A stretch of 64,000 nt of DNA from Reticulascus tulasneorum (taxonomy: Eukaryota > Ascomycota > Sordariomycetes > Glomerellales > Reticulascaceae). A model generated the notes under the pieces. The model had not been told where the DNA came from. It made no database searches and worked only from the letters and a program-made list of their open reading frames with translations. Positions 43,543 to 55,380 of the stretch are shown piece by piece. How positions within the stretch are numbered: the first letter of the stretch is position 1; every line of letters starts with the position of its first letter. A program made the position numbers and the translations under genes. The stretch is from positions 372,001 to 436,000 of the forward strand of contig LSAX01000009.1 in NCBI GenBank assembly GCA_001557505.1, read 5' to 3'.

Positions 43543-46500
43543 AGCTTCAATTGACGATGGGGAAACCAAAGGAGAGAGGGTAGAAAGGGAGAGGAGAAAA
43601 GAGGAAGATAAGCAGCAGCAGGGCGACGGAGAGGGATTTAGGTTTGCATGCACGATAAGCACGAGCTATTATAATACTATGTGACTGACGCAGAGAGATT
43701 TTTTTACAGCTGCCCTGACCTGGTCAATCTACTCAAGGCGCCTTAGCTGCGGCGGTATTTTCCTTGCAGAAAATTTGTTACGCGGGCCAGTTGCAACGGA
43801 TTGACGGGAGCCTCCAGCCACTAGAATGGTAGGTCTTTCAGGGAGTGACTGGCGCTACCTTTGCTTGGCGACTCGAGGATTGACAGGGGGCCGAGATTTT
43901 AATTAATCGAAGCTTCGCTCGCGCGGATTTTCTAGGCTCTGTTAATTGCCCGATGGGGAATAGATACGACCATGGACGATTTTCTACCTAGATTCGCAGT
44001 AAGTTAAATGACAGCCGGCCTTCCCTTTATTGACGTCCATCTCGAGATACTGCAAACTGGATACTTAACGACTCGGACGTAATGGGCATATCTTCGCCGT
44101 CTCGCGGTCATTCGTATTCCTCATGTGTCTCCGTCAATCTCTCGAATGGGTAACTAGTCCACACTAATTATCTGCTGCTATTTACGTATGTATGTACCTC
44201 GTTACGAGGTTCGTTTGACTGCAACCAGCTCGTTCGGCAACCCCAACCAGCCAATTACGTGGGCTCTATTGCGGTGTTAGTTATCTCTACGAAAGCTCCA
44301 CCCAATCAGCGCCCCCGTTCGGAAGGAAGAAAGCACGCGGACTCAAATGCCTCACCTGTGAAGATGGGGTGCATTGCTAGAATCTCTCTCATTATTGGGA
44401 TTCAATGAGAAGCCCAGTTGTATCCTTCTCGCTCTCTAGGGCTGCATGCCTTAGGTGCTGGTAAAAGTAGGCTCCCCGTCTGTCATCTCCGCTGGGCGGC
44501 CCACCCCGGACATGCCTCGTGGATTTAGCTGCAGATGAAGCCGCTGAGAGCTAAGCATAGGTAGTCCTACGTCCAGGCTCTGCCGCGCTTCATGAGCTCT
44601 ATTTCTCAGGCTTGGCAGCTTTCTAGTCTCTTAAATAGACACCACATCTGGCCGAGAATGCGGCTAGTACAAGAGATGTTATTTCATCCTGATTTGCTGC
44701 AGTCCCATTTTCTGGAGTCGGTCAACATCGCTCATCAGACTATCAGAGAACGGAGCCGTGGCCGTGTGTGTGCGCCATGTCAGTTCAACATCGACAAGCG
44801 TCGATTACAAGGCAATGGAGATTCTTGAGCCTTCGACAGATCATATCCGCCGCTTGGCTTGGCAGCTCAAGCTCTCCAACTCTACATGTTCGCTTGCTTG
44901 AGTTCCCCTGGCTTGTCGTTGTCTCGCTTCAGGAACCTGGGAACAGCTCGTGCATTGATGCGTTTCCTTCGACCACGGCCTTAACTCTTGGCCAGGAGAT
45001 GAAGTTTGACAAATATGTGATTGTTCCGCCAGGCGTGCGCAGGTTATATGAAATCCCAAAAAGCCGAGCGAGCCCTTGGCAGCTTGCTTTTGCCAGCAAC
45101 ATGAGGTCGGCAGCCGGAAGGCGGCGGCAAGCTGCTTCGAAACGAAACACCACTTGAGCATGTGCGTCGCCATTTGAGAAGTCGAAAGCTTGAAACTTTT
45201 CAGACGCCGAGAGACCCATGAGCTGTGAAACACCGGGCCGTGGTATAATGGAGCGAACACCGAGCATCCGCTGCGTGTCATCGCTGCCAATGTTCAAGCA
45301 GTCGGTACAGCAGGGACCCGCACGCTCGAACAAGCTGCCAACCCGAGTGAATGAACAAGCAGATTGCTTAGGTCGACGCAAGGAAACAAGCTTCTACGTT
45401 TGCATCCATTCTGGACCCGTGAGACAAGAGATGACCATAGCTTCACTAACAAGCGACCTGTGTAAGCTCTGGCGATCTGCAAGGCAATTCTCAAGCTCCA
45501 AAATCCGCTCCAACCTGGAATTGAGGAGACTTTATCGACCTGAGCTGTCGACATGTGGCTGGTGGTTATCAAAATGTCGGGATTGCTGAGCATGACGGAA
45601 TATACCGTAATACGCATGGACTGCCTCACACCAAAGCACTCCTGCAATCCCTTGCGGCATATGCTCATCTGGCCATCTCCGATCTCACGTCTTGCAAAAA
45701 CACTGACCTTGGCAAGATGATCGCATCGATCTTCCAAGTTTGCCGGGTCCATGGGCCAATGTGGCATCGCCGTCCAGTATCCGTGGGTGAGACCTATTGA
45801 TCGGTTAGCAGGCATTTTGAGCGCCTCAGAAAACCATCGAGTCACAAATCATAGTTCACGGCATGCCGGGGGCGAGATTCGTCGCCTCCCAGCAATCTTC
45901 AGCAACTACCTCATTCGTCGAGTATCAGGGTGACACACTTGGATACTATGGGTCCGACGGCAATGCTGCCCCCCAAACATCCGATGCCCAAAGATCTAGA
46001 CGTTAGACTTAAGCTTCCATTTACATAGATCAAAAACTCAAATGAGACCCTGGTCAGTGTTGGGGGTCTTGCCCACTCTCCCGACTAGCAAATGCCACGC
46101 AACCGAGGTCGTAGTTGTAACCCCAACACCTTGTGCTCTGTGAATCGTCTTGCCCAATGGAGAGAGCCCTTGGTTGAGACGAGGACGCACCGAAAGGATT
46201 GCTCTCGAACAATTCCCACCTTGGTTACGGTACGTGGGGGGTATCAGTACGGACTACAATGCGGTGGATATGTATTATGATGGCTTCAGTGCGTCTGTTT
46301 TGCGTCCACCCAGTGGCTCCACTAAGAACGATCTGGTTCACGCAGAAGCGAATCTGGATGCGGGGATTATCAATTTGCATGAGATGCCAATGCTCATCAG
46401 CAGCCATAATCTTCGTGATTTACAGATCACGCGAGCGATGTCCCAGGCCAACGATGACGGGATTGCACGGCTCGAGGTCCTGCTACCGGTTCTCGCTTCG

Positions 46501-48078
46501 TATACCTCGCAGAAAATACTAAGGGTGCTTCCTGTCAATCTCTTGGGGCCGCCGCCGAGCACAATGCGTTTTCTCCAGATCTCGCAATGCACTTCTTAAT
46601 GCAAGTGGTCGCATGTCAGAGGAGCGTCGACGGGTGGCCAATGACGCAGGCGCCTCCCGTCCCGCCCTCGCGGAAGAGCCTCCAGCGCCGCCGCCCGTCA
46701 GCTTGCACAGCTTCACTGCCTCGTTTGCCCGTGGGATCTTTTGCTCTGCATTTCCCATTTTCGGCAGCTAATTACTGCGACGACAACCCTTACGGGTAGG
46801 GTAGGGTCTGTGTCCCTCACTGGAACTGGATAGCTCTCATCTGATCGAAGCTGCACAATTTTTTCTCCGGCTCTGCGGCTTGCAATCCCTGCACAGAAAG
46901 CCCCGGCGTTGTTCCAGAGTGTCGTAGCACATCGGTGCGATCTTCGGTGGTCTACTACGCAGTATGGGGGGGCACCCCTGCTCTGAAACCCGCTCTTGTA
47001 GCCTGAGACGTGCTAACCCGTGCCGGGCTGTCGCATGTCTGCCGGCACCCCAAAAGCGGGTCCGACTTTTGCCAGCCAACCTCACTCCGTCACTCCAACC
47101 AACTGCTCCTCTCCTCCCCCAATGGCTGGTAGCGACCATCTTCAATCCAAATAGCACAGAGGCCTCAGCTCGCCCATACTACGTACTTCGAAACCGTAGA
47201 GGGCGACTCCTAGTCGCACTACCACTCCATGGCCGTATTCGTCTCGACCCTGGCCCGTTCCCTCGTCCAGTCTCCCCTGCATGCCAACGTGCCAAAACCA
47301 CCGATATCCGTTTCTGCGAAACTAATTGGCCCCTTTCGGGCGATCTGCTCGTCTTCCAGTTGGCGCCTCAGTCCTTCCTCCCCATCGTGACCCGAGAAAA
47401 GACGCATTCCATGCGATGTCCATGCTTGCCTGACCAATGATACCCTGGCCCGGTGCCGTTCAGCCAGTCTTCCTCCCTGATCTGTGTGGGCCAGGGACGG
47501 CGCTCTGCGTTATGGCAGTCCAAAATGCCACAGACCACAAGCCACTGTTCCGTCCACCTAGGCTGGGAAAGTGCCCAGTACCAGTCAGTGCTGGCTGCTA
47601 GGCGTGTCTGGAACCACCCCTGACGCATTTCGGACTCTGTCTGTCATGCCTCATGGGTGGCCACCCCCCGCGAATGGCAGACTGAGATCGCCAAGCTTGA
47701 TACAAACTGACACTGCCCTCCTTCTCGCCTTTTGCCTCCCTTTCCTTCCTTACCCTTTCTACACCAACTCATCGAGTTGTTTTGTCGTTATTCTCCATTC
47801 TTTTCTCCTTCAAGGCGGGCCTTGCCTTTTCGTGTCTTTCATTGAAGAGCTTGTACATTGCGATTTCCTTTTGAACTTTCGACGATATACGATAGAACAA
47901 CTGGTGTCACTGAACTGCGATTCTGTCACTATCCGCATCTTCGTCGACCGGTTCCACGATCAATCCAGCAGCGTGTTTTGGGCGAAGGGGGGTCATGATC
48001 CCATCACTTTGACAAAGGACATAACTCTACTACTATCTGGTGGCATTCGAGGTGGCACAGTTGGTACGCGGCGACAGC
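43543..48078. other. Long intergenic region with unassigned frames
   Basis: A 4.5-kb spacer between divergent NDE2-type and MID2-like genes. CCAATCA at 44302-44308 could serve NDE2. Several 120-200 codon frames occur (minus 45294-45845, minus 44929-45381, plus 46150-46599). I recognise none of them, and they do not join into a homologous protein by consensus introns. They could be decayed or orphan genes or chance frames. Confidence 0.45.
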
Positions 48079-49969
48079 ATGGAGTCGTATTTCTCGCAAA
48101 GGAGCCGAAAGCCTGCTTGGAGGCGAGGCGCCCACCGCCCAGAGAGTGTCGTCGTACCGCGGAGGTTAAGGTATCGACAGGCTGAATTCGAGGTTGAGTC
48201 TGAAGACTCTGGGGAGGAATCCGACGACGAGCTGGTTCCCACTGGTACGGCCCGTAATGTGCCAGTTGCCAATCCTGTCGGGTTTGTCCCGGGGACGAAC
48301 TTGAATCTACAAGCGGAGGAAACAGACTCTGAGCCGGATACCCCAGTTGCAACGATCCCGCCAGTTGCTGCAATCCCCCCGCCGCCACCGCCGGTGGTGA
48401 CACTTACACCGATCGCTCCATCTCTGCAAACTCGATCGACGACATCAATAGGCGCAGCCCCGACGCCGACGACGTTTTCTGAGCCAGCACCGCCGTCGAC
48501 GATTGCTGAGCAGGTACTTGTTACTGTCGTCTCAACTACTAGCTTGACATCGACTACTACCACATCCCTTGATTCTGTATGTTGATTCCAAGCAATGCCT
48601 GCGGCAATTCTTTGCTAACCTTCCTCAAGCCTTCACCAACGAGATCGACTTTCGTTTCGTTCATGACAAGCAGTCTCCCACCGCTGCCTACTATGGAGCC
48701 AAGTGCTCCGCGGAAAGGCTTAGGACCCCAACTCGAAACAATCACAGCAACATTGGAATCAGCTGTCCTCCCAACAGAGACTGTATCGGGATCACCGGGG
48801 GAGACGTCCGGAATTAGTGACAACGGACGAGATAGAAGCGAAAGTGAACGGTCTCGGGACGATGACTATAACGGAAACAGGATAGATTCGGCTACACAAC
48901 ACGTCTTGATAGGCGTGGGATCAATAGGTGAGTTCGTAAATCATCAGTTATAATAAGAACTATCACTAACATGTTGACAGGTGCATTCATCTTTGCCTGC
49001 TTCCTGGGATGGGTTGTCTGGAGAGCAACAAGAAAATCAAGGAGGCCACGTGATAGCCTCCCGTCTTCTCGAGAGGATTTCAGCAGCGTTGGTTCAAACA
49101 GCGGCGGATTCGCTTCCAAGATACCCTTCTTGCGTAATCTGGTGTCGGGTCGAGGCTGGCAAAATCTGGGTAACGAACGGCCAAACGAGCTCCCCCCAAC
49201 CTACGAGAAGGCGAGAGGTCAATCACTCCGACTGGATACTGGATACTTCGCCGCGGATTCCAAGACGTTTGGAAACTATCCCAATATGCAGCCAGGCGGC
49301 CTCTATTTCAGTCCCACAAATATCAGTCCGACCGGCTCAATGGTGATGCGGACAAACGCCATGGACGGCAGCGGTCTTGCCTACAATCGGACGCAGAGTC
49401 GCGCGCCAAGCGTATCGTTGTCGTCCATCGTCGACAACTACACCAATGGCACTGATCCCGATTCTACGCTTAGGTCCGGGGTTGCCACACAGGGGACGTT
49501 CTACAATCAATCAGAACTCGCACGACAACCTTCCAATGCATATGATCCGGCCAGGCGGCAGGTCAGCAGAGCAAGCGAGCTGTCATCAATCTCTTCGGGC
49601 TTTGGTGACGGCGATATCATTGTTCCTGGAATGCCACAACAACCGATGCCAGCCTCTCAAGCAATGCGATCCGCCCAAAACGGAGTCGGAAGGGCGTCGT
49701 GGATGAGCAAGGGTAGACGCGATACAGTCTACACCGAGCACAGCGAGGACCAGCCACCCCGATTCAGAACGGTCAGCAGCTGGGTGAACCAGCAAACGGG
49801 CAGAGTAAACAGGGCTCAGGAGCGAGCAGACAGCGGCGCATCCGATATCCCACCTGTACCTGGTCTACCGGGCACAGGCAGGAATGGAATGCCGCCAGAG
49901 CAAGAATTCACCATGATGATGCCAGATGGGGAGGTTCCGAGGAGGGCGGATGATATGGGGACGAGATAG
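48079..49969 (+). CDS. MID2-like single-pass transmembrane protein
   Basis: Exons 48079-48576, 48630-48927 and 48981-49969 flank two 53-nt GT-AG introns and give 594 residues. A Thr/Ser/Pro-rich N-terminal half (about 50-250, including TTSLTSTTTTS and PPPPPPVV) is followed by one transmembrane helix (about 256-276, LIGVGSIGAFIFACFLGWVVW) and an immediate basic stop-transfer RATRKSRR. The long C-terminal tail is Ser/Asn/Pro-rich and probably disordered, with a PPTY motif just after the membrane (NELPPTYEKARG) that could bind WW-domain (Rsp5-type) ubiquitin ligases. The layout matches fungal MID2/WSC-like wall-sensor proteins, but no signal peptide is seen at this ATG. An upstream exon may be missing, or the helix may act as a signal anchor. 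The frame extends upstream only to a GTG. Confidence 0.78.
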
Positions 49970-51340
49970 ATACCATTTGGAGCTTGTGCGGGGGAGGTGG
50001 GATATTCATACGCTTTCATACGTGGAGGGGGAGCAGTCGGGAGCCTATGGGTGCAATGCATCCCGCCAAAGATGGAGGGGAGTGTTTGTGCAAGACTGTA
50101 TATACATGACTTCTACTGCCTCCTCTTCAAGCCTGGCGCTTGGGTGGCCGAAGAGACAACATCTGGCCTCGAGCCTTGTATTCAGTTTGAAATGTTTAGG
50201 GAACTTATGGGGCGGGAGTTAGAGTGCGAGAGCTGTGAGAGTAATTGAAGATATTGTTGTCAACTTACCAGCACAGCCTGAAGCTGTCTTTGAAGGCTAG
50301 TGAGACGCCTCATATATAACCGGGCGTAGGCAGCAAGAGTGTTACGATATCTTGAACGCCAGGATCTTGGATGATATGTATGCCTGATCTGCCGTTGTCT
50401 CTCGACTCCCTAGAGGGAGCCTATTAGTTACTTTTTTAGCAATATGGGGTGATCAGAATGGATCAGTTTGATATTGGATCAAGGGCTGAGTCTGCAGATC
50501 CTGCAACACCCAGTAGAAGGACTGAGCCTCCACCGGGTTCAATCTCGCACTTTGTCAGCCAGAGTCCTCCCCACGTTCTCCAAGTAACATACATACAAAC
50601 CAAGCCGTTCGAATCTCAACCCAAGCCCCTCGACCCCCATCCCTGAAGTTCATGCATTCCTTCCCGAGATGCCCCATCCCTCCAGCAGCTTACGTGGTGA
50701 GGGCCGGCCAGTCTCAGCGGCCATTGGCCACAAGTTTCGAAACGAGGTCGACCCCCCCGGAGCGCAAAACCCGGGAAGCACAGCCTCAGCCGCCCAGTTG
50801 GCAGCGCCACGCGGCAGCCAATCAGCCAGCGCCCACGAATCGCCAGTGGCGGAGCGCCTAAAATGGAGGGCCAGACTACCCGCCCCAATGACGAATGCTT
50901 GCGTTGCGTCGAACTGCTGTGTCGAGTCCGAACATCTCAGCTTACTCTAGACCGATGCGGCGCATTTCAGGCTTCTGTTTTCTTTCCGTGAGCCTTGTTC
51001 ATGTGAAACTTTACATAACAGTTTTTAAACAAAACACGCAATCAAGTAACTGGCGGCTCCCTGTTTGTTGCTAATTTTGACCTTTTTGTCGTTTGTTTGT
51101 TTCATAGACTCTCTGCCCGACGCGCGGTGTTTTGCCCATTCTTTTGTAGCCAAGGCTGTGACGGGCTGAGACTCAGCCCACTTGACCTGACCTTGGACCC
51201 CACCATCACGAGTCCTTTTGAACTCCAAAGGCAACTCTTCAATACCGTTCTACCTTCTTCAAACCTCACGTCTCCTCGACGTATTGTGCCTCGATATAGC
51301 AGACGAACCCCGCGGACGCCAGGAGCCCCCCGTCGCAACC
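49970..51340. promoter_or_regulatory. Intergenic / upstream region of the coiled-coil gene
   Basis: The 3' flank of the MID2-like gene and promoter of the next plus-strand gene. CCAATCA at 50818-50824, about 520 bp upstream of the ATG. The frame before 51341 is open for 41 codons without an ATG. Confidence 0.5.
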
Positions 51341-52888
51341 ATGCTCGACGAGAACCTCCCAACCTTCCAGAGCAGAGCCTCCTCCGAGAACCCCCTGAAC
51401 ACGATACTCTACTTCACCCACAACGGCTCCGACCTCACGCCCTACTACCTCATAAAACGCGCAGACCCTGCCCTCCCTGCATCCAAGAACAACTATGCCG
51501 CGGCCATAACGGACGTCTCCTCGCAATCCATCATCTACGCCGAAGTTCTCGTCACGCCGGAATGGTCCCAGCCCACGCTCTCGGCCGCCGAGATACGCTC
51601 GCAGAACGGCATCGCCGCGCCTCCAGTGCCCCTCATACCTGAGACGGTCACCCTGCAGCTGTACAACCCCGATTCGCAGGTTACGCTGAAGCAGATTGCC
51701 GGTTCCTGGAGCAAGAGCGACACGTGGGAGTTTGAGATCCCCGAGCAGAGTTTCCGGGTCCCGAGCGCGAGCAGGATCGACCAGGAGGACGGGCCGACTG
51801 TGAGCGACCTTGTGCCGAAGGTGGTGTTCAAGTGGAAGCGGGACGGGAAGCTGAGCAAGGACATGACGTGCTACATGGTCGGGAAGAATGTCGGGGGCAA
51901 GAAGAGCAAGGAGCCTGATATCACGGTTGCGCTGTTCAAGCAGGGGAAGAACGAGAGCGCAGTTACGATCTACGAGCCGAATCTACGGAGGGTGGAGGTC
52001 GAGGACCGGAAGGGCCTGGACATCATCCTTCTACTAGGAGCTGAGGTCATTCGGGAGCTGTACTTGAGCCCGAAAGCGGATCCCTTCAACATCTCGGGTG
52101 CACCGCCAGCTGTGGGCAATGGTAGGAGGAAGAATTCGCGGCCCCAAACCACATCCCCCGGCCCCGGACCAGCCATGTCCGGCGCGGCCATGTCCGGTGC
52201 CATCGATGCAACAAGGCGTCCCTCACCTCCCGTGCAGCAGGCGAACAACGTCTCCCCGAGACCAGATCCCCGCAGGCAAGCGGAAATCGATAACGAGACC
52301 AAGCGGCTGCAGGCCATGGTGGCAGAGGAGGAGCGGCAGGCCAAGGAGCAGGAGAAGCGGGATCGAGAGGAGGCCAAGCGCATCAAGAAGATGATCGAGC
52401 AGGAGGAGACCGAACGGCGGAAGCGCGAGGCGGAAATCGAGAAGGAGACCGAACGGCTGCGCAAGCAGTACGGTGTGCAGGGCCAGAGGTTCGGCGGCTC
52501 TCCTCCAAACGCCCACCCTCCGCTCCCGCCGCGACCGGGGCAGCAGCAGCTCCTCAGCCCGGTCCACGCACAAGGAGGCTGGTTCAGCGGTCCAGGAGGC
52601 CAACCACCGCCGCAGCCTCCCCGCCCGTCCAGTGCCGGCCCGCTGCAAAACACCGGCCGCGGCAACTGGTGGAGAGGCCCCCAAGCACCCGCGCAACCGC
52701 AATTCGCGCAGCCACCCACCCAGCCCGTGCAGCAGCAGTCCGCTCAGGGGCAGGGCAGAGGGCGGAGGACGGGGCTGCTGCAGGGCCCGTACGCGAACCC
52801 GGCTGCTAGCGTCAGCAACTTCTTCCATCGCGATCGGGCCGAGGACGAGAGGAGGAAGGTGCACAAGAAGAGGAGTGTGCATTTCTAG
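51341..52888 (+). CDS. Uncharacterised coiled-coil, proline-rich fungal protein
   Basis: No named family recognised. A single exon of 515 residues, starting at the first ATG (MLDENLPTF). Residues about 1-250 look folded and beta-rich (NTILYFTHNGSDLTPYYLIK, TWEFEIPEQSFRVP, VVFKWKRDGKLSKDMTCYMVG, RKGLDIILLLGAEVIRELYL). A Ser/Pro linker leads to a highly charged single helix or coiled coil (about 315-395: ETKRLQAMVAEEERQAKEQEKRD). A Pro/Gly/Gln-rich disordered segment follows, and a basic C-terminal tail, DERRKVHKKRSVHF. No signal peptide or membrane helix is visible. The pattern suggests a cytosolic scaffold or membrane-associated adaptor, but this is inference only. Codon use is strongly GC-ending, like a normally expressed gene. 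Confidence 0.85.
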   Translation: MLDENLPTFQSRASSENPLNTILYFTHNGSDLTPYYLIKRADPALPASKNNYAAAITDVSSQSIIYAEVLVTPEWSQPTLSAAEIRSQNGIAAPPVPLIPETVTLQLYNPDSQVTLKQIAGSWSKSDTWEFEIPEQSFRVPSASRIDQEDGPTVSDLVPKVVFKWKRDGKLSKDMTCYMVGKNVGGKKSKEPDITVALFKQGKNESAVTIYEPNLRRVEVEDRKGLDIILLLGAEVIRELYLSPKADPFNISGAPPAVGNGRRKNSRPQTTSPGPGPAMSGAAMSGAIDATRRPSPPVQQANNVSPRPDPRRQAEIDNETKRLQAMVAEEERQAKEQEKRDREEAKRIKKMIEQEETERRKREAEIEKETERLRKQYGVQGQRFGGSPPNAHPPLPPRPGQQQLLSPVHAQGGWFSGPGGQPPPQPPRPSSAGPLQNTGRGNWWRGPQAPAQPQFAQPPTQPVQQQSAQGQGRGRRTGLLQGPYANPAASVSNFFHRDRAEDERRKVHKKRSVHF

Positions 52889-55380
52889 AGCCCTGGTACG
52901 GGGGTAGGGATCGAAAGTGCCATTTTCACAGCGAGCATTTAGGGGATTTGATATCGGGAGTTTGGGATGCGAAATACACACACATGGGGCATGGGATTTG
53001 CAAACTGTTGTTTTCATTGGAGGGATATACCACGAGCAGGGACATATCATAATAGGGCACTAGGTAGTTTTCACGAATCAAACGACCGTTCTATACAGCA
53101 CGGCATGGCTTCAGCGTCACATCCGTCTCCAAGTTATTACACTCTCCGCGTAAGCCTCTAATCCAACTGTATGTTTCCAAGTGATGAGTTCGTCTCCATC
53201 TGCCTTCACTTGCGGCTTTGCGGGGGCACGTGGGTTAATATGTCCCATCTGCGGCAGGCAGGGGCGCCTCCCTCCCATCAGATTACACTGCCGAAGCCCC
53301 AAGGGCCCAAGAGCCACGCATGCCGCGAGAGGCGAGGAGTTCATGTTCGTCCCATCTCCTGCATACGGGACCCGCACTCTACTCTGCATATGGACTCCCT
53401 GCCGTACGTACATTCGAAGCAACATACCATACATACACGCAGTCACAAAATTCTGTAGCTTCCGGGCCAGGCCAGGAGAGCCATTAAAAAAAAAAAAAAA
53501 ACCTGCGCTGCTGGACCTCATTTCAGCGAACCATGGTTCCCGTCGAAATCCGCCCCCTGGAAATCCAACTACCGGAATACAAACAGAAAAGGTGACGAAC
53601 GCACCGGGAATCCCGCAGCAATCAAATATACCCGGTGCTGCCCAGCGTATGGCAATTCAGGAACCAGATGTAGGGACCGGTTTTTTTTTCCTTCTTCCCC
53701 CCTCCCATCCTCTCCTAGCGGAAGTTCCGGACGTTGGTTGTGACTGAAACTGGATGGGCATCTCGGTAGCATCTACACCCGGCTCACGCGTTCGTTGCTG
53801 CACCTCAGATCTCTCTGCAACCTGCTGATCTACGGAACACGGTGCACGGGAAGCGTGGGGGCGTTGCGTCCCATCTCATCTACCTCTGCCATCTTCGCAT
53901 GGCCCACTGCGCTTCCAACCGTGAGATAGAGATTTACTGCTCCGTGCATGCCAAATAATCTCTGTACCAGGCAACGCATACCCCTGAATAACAGGACGTC
54001 AGAAACTCCGGCCCTCCCCCCGGGGGCTCCCCGTCGCTCCGTGCCACACCGTTGCAGAGGGATGCTGGCCCTTGGCTGGCACTGGGAATCCCGCATCTGG
54101 CGATATGATGCCAAGTCGGATTGGGTTGTAGATACCGATCAATTGCAAATCTAGGTTAACGGCAGTGACGCGGGGTCCAACAGGCTAGCATTCCTGCGTT
54201 GGAGCAGGCGGGAGCAAATGTAGAAGTTGGCCGCGGCGGGTTGAGCCAAGGTGTAAGTCACCACAGAGCGTGTCCAGCGATCCATTATACAAACTTTTAT
54301 GCGTAGAAGGAATTGCTCAACATGTTGCAACCAAACTCATCGCTGAATCCCACAGCTTACCTTAGCTACCTGCACCTGTGCCATCCCGTCACCGTCACCT
54401 CAGCGGTGGACCGCGCCGCAGACCAATCCACCTCGCCTCGGTGAGCCCGCAGCATCTGAGACATGCCAGGGCCGGGGAATATCTGCGTCATCAAGGTTCC
54501 CAGCCAACTCCCACCAACATCAATGGGATCAGCATACATCGAGCCGCATTCTACTTGTCCCATGGAACCGTCCGCGATCCCAGCTGCTGTTCGTGTGAAA
54601 GCAGGAAATGCTTCTAGAAGCCCAACCCCTAATCAGGATCGGCGGTACTCGGTCGCCAACAAGTCAAGACCCAAGGTAATTTTCCCGGAGTCGTTCACAG
54701 AAGCAGCGCAGGGGTATAATATCCAATCAAATCTCAATAAAATGGTCGAGAATCAAAAATAGTCTGCAAAATCCTGGATGTCTGTAACAAGACCGTCCAG
54801 CCATCCGCCCACAAACATGCCATTCCACTTCCCGTCCCCTCCAAAAGCTACATGGGTTCGCTCCCAAGCCCACTATCGCAGCGAAGCAGCGATGACATCT
54901 ATCCCGCTTACATCCAGCGTAAGCCCGGCAACCAGCATCTCGACAACGTACACAGCTTCTCCGGTACCCAAGTTATCCAAACGTTTCTCCCCCGCCCGTA
55001 GGCCAGATACCTCCTCCCTTCGTAGTTGCGGGAGACTTGATCCACAAGACAATATGTTGCCCACGTTTCGTGTCCGGACACTCGGACAACGGATGCGAGA
55101 CGAGACACCGTGTGGAGCCTTCTTTCCGCCCCGTTCGATTTGTTGTGGAGGTTGGAGGGATGACAACCAACAAAGATTTCCCAATACCAGTAAAATGTTC
55201 TCGCGCAATGCTATGCAGGTCCCCCCTTAAAACTCCGGCATGATCTTTCTCCCATTCCAGTTCCCGTACAGCAGCATACATCCCCTGGCTTCCGATCGAG
55301 TGTTGGTGGCGGAGACGTGGGATTGCTAGATAATGGCTGGGTGGCTGACATCAAAGTATGATCAGCAGCGGTATCGTACC
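52889..55380. other. Convergent intergenic region
   Basis: A 2.5-kb spacer between the coiled-coil gene (+) and STE50 (-), expected to hold two 3' UTRs. A 16-nt A run lies at 53486-53501. Frames here are interrupted and unsupported. Confidence 0.5.
53486..53501. repeat. Poly(A) run
   Basis: Sixteen consecutive A residues in a non-coding spacer. No target-site duplication or element body was seen next to it, so it is not called a retroelement. Confidence 0.85.

Noticed and set aside
52223..53050. 275-codon minus-strand frame opposite the coiled-coil gene
   Set aside because: Leu-rich composition arises from the complement of charged-helix and proline codons; no family.
53181..53747. 188-codon plus-strand frame crossing a poly(A) run
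   Set aside because: The frame passes through 16 A residues (poly-Lys) and lies in a convergent 3' spacer; no homology recognised.
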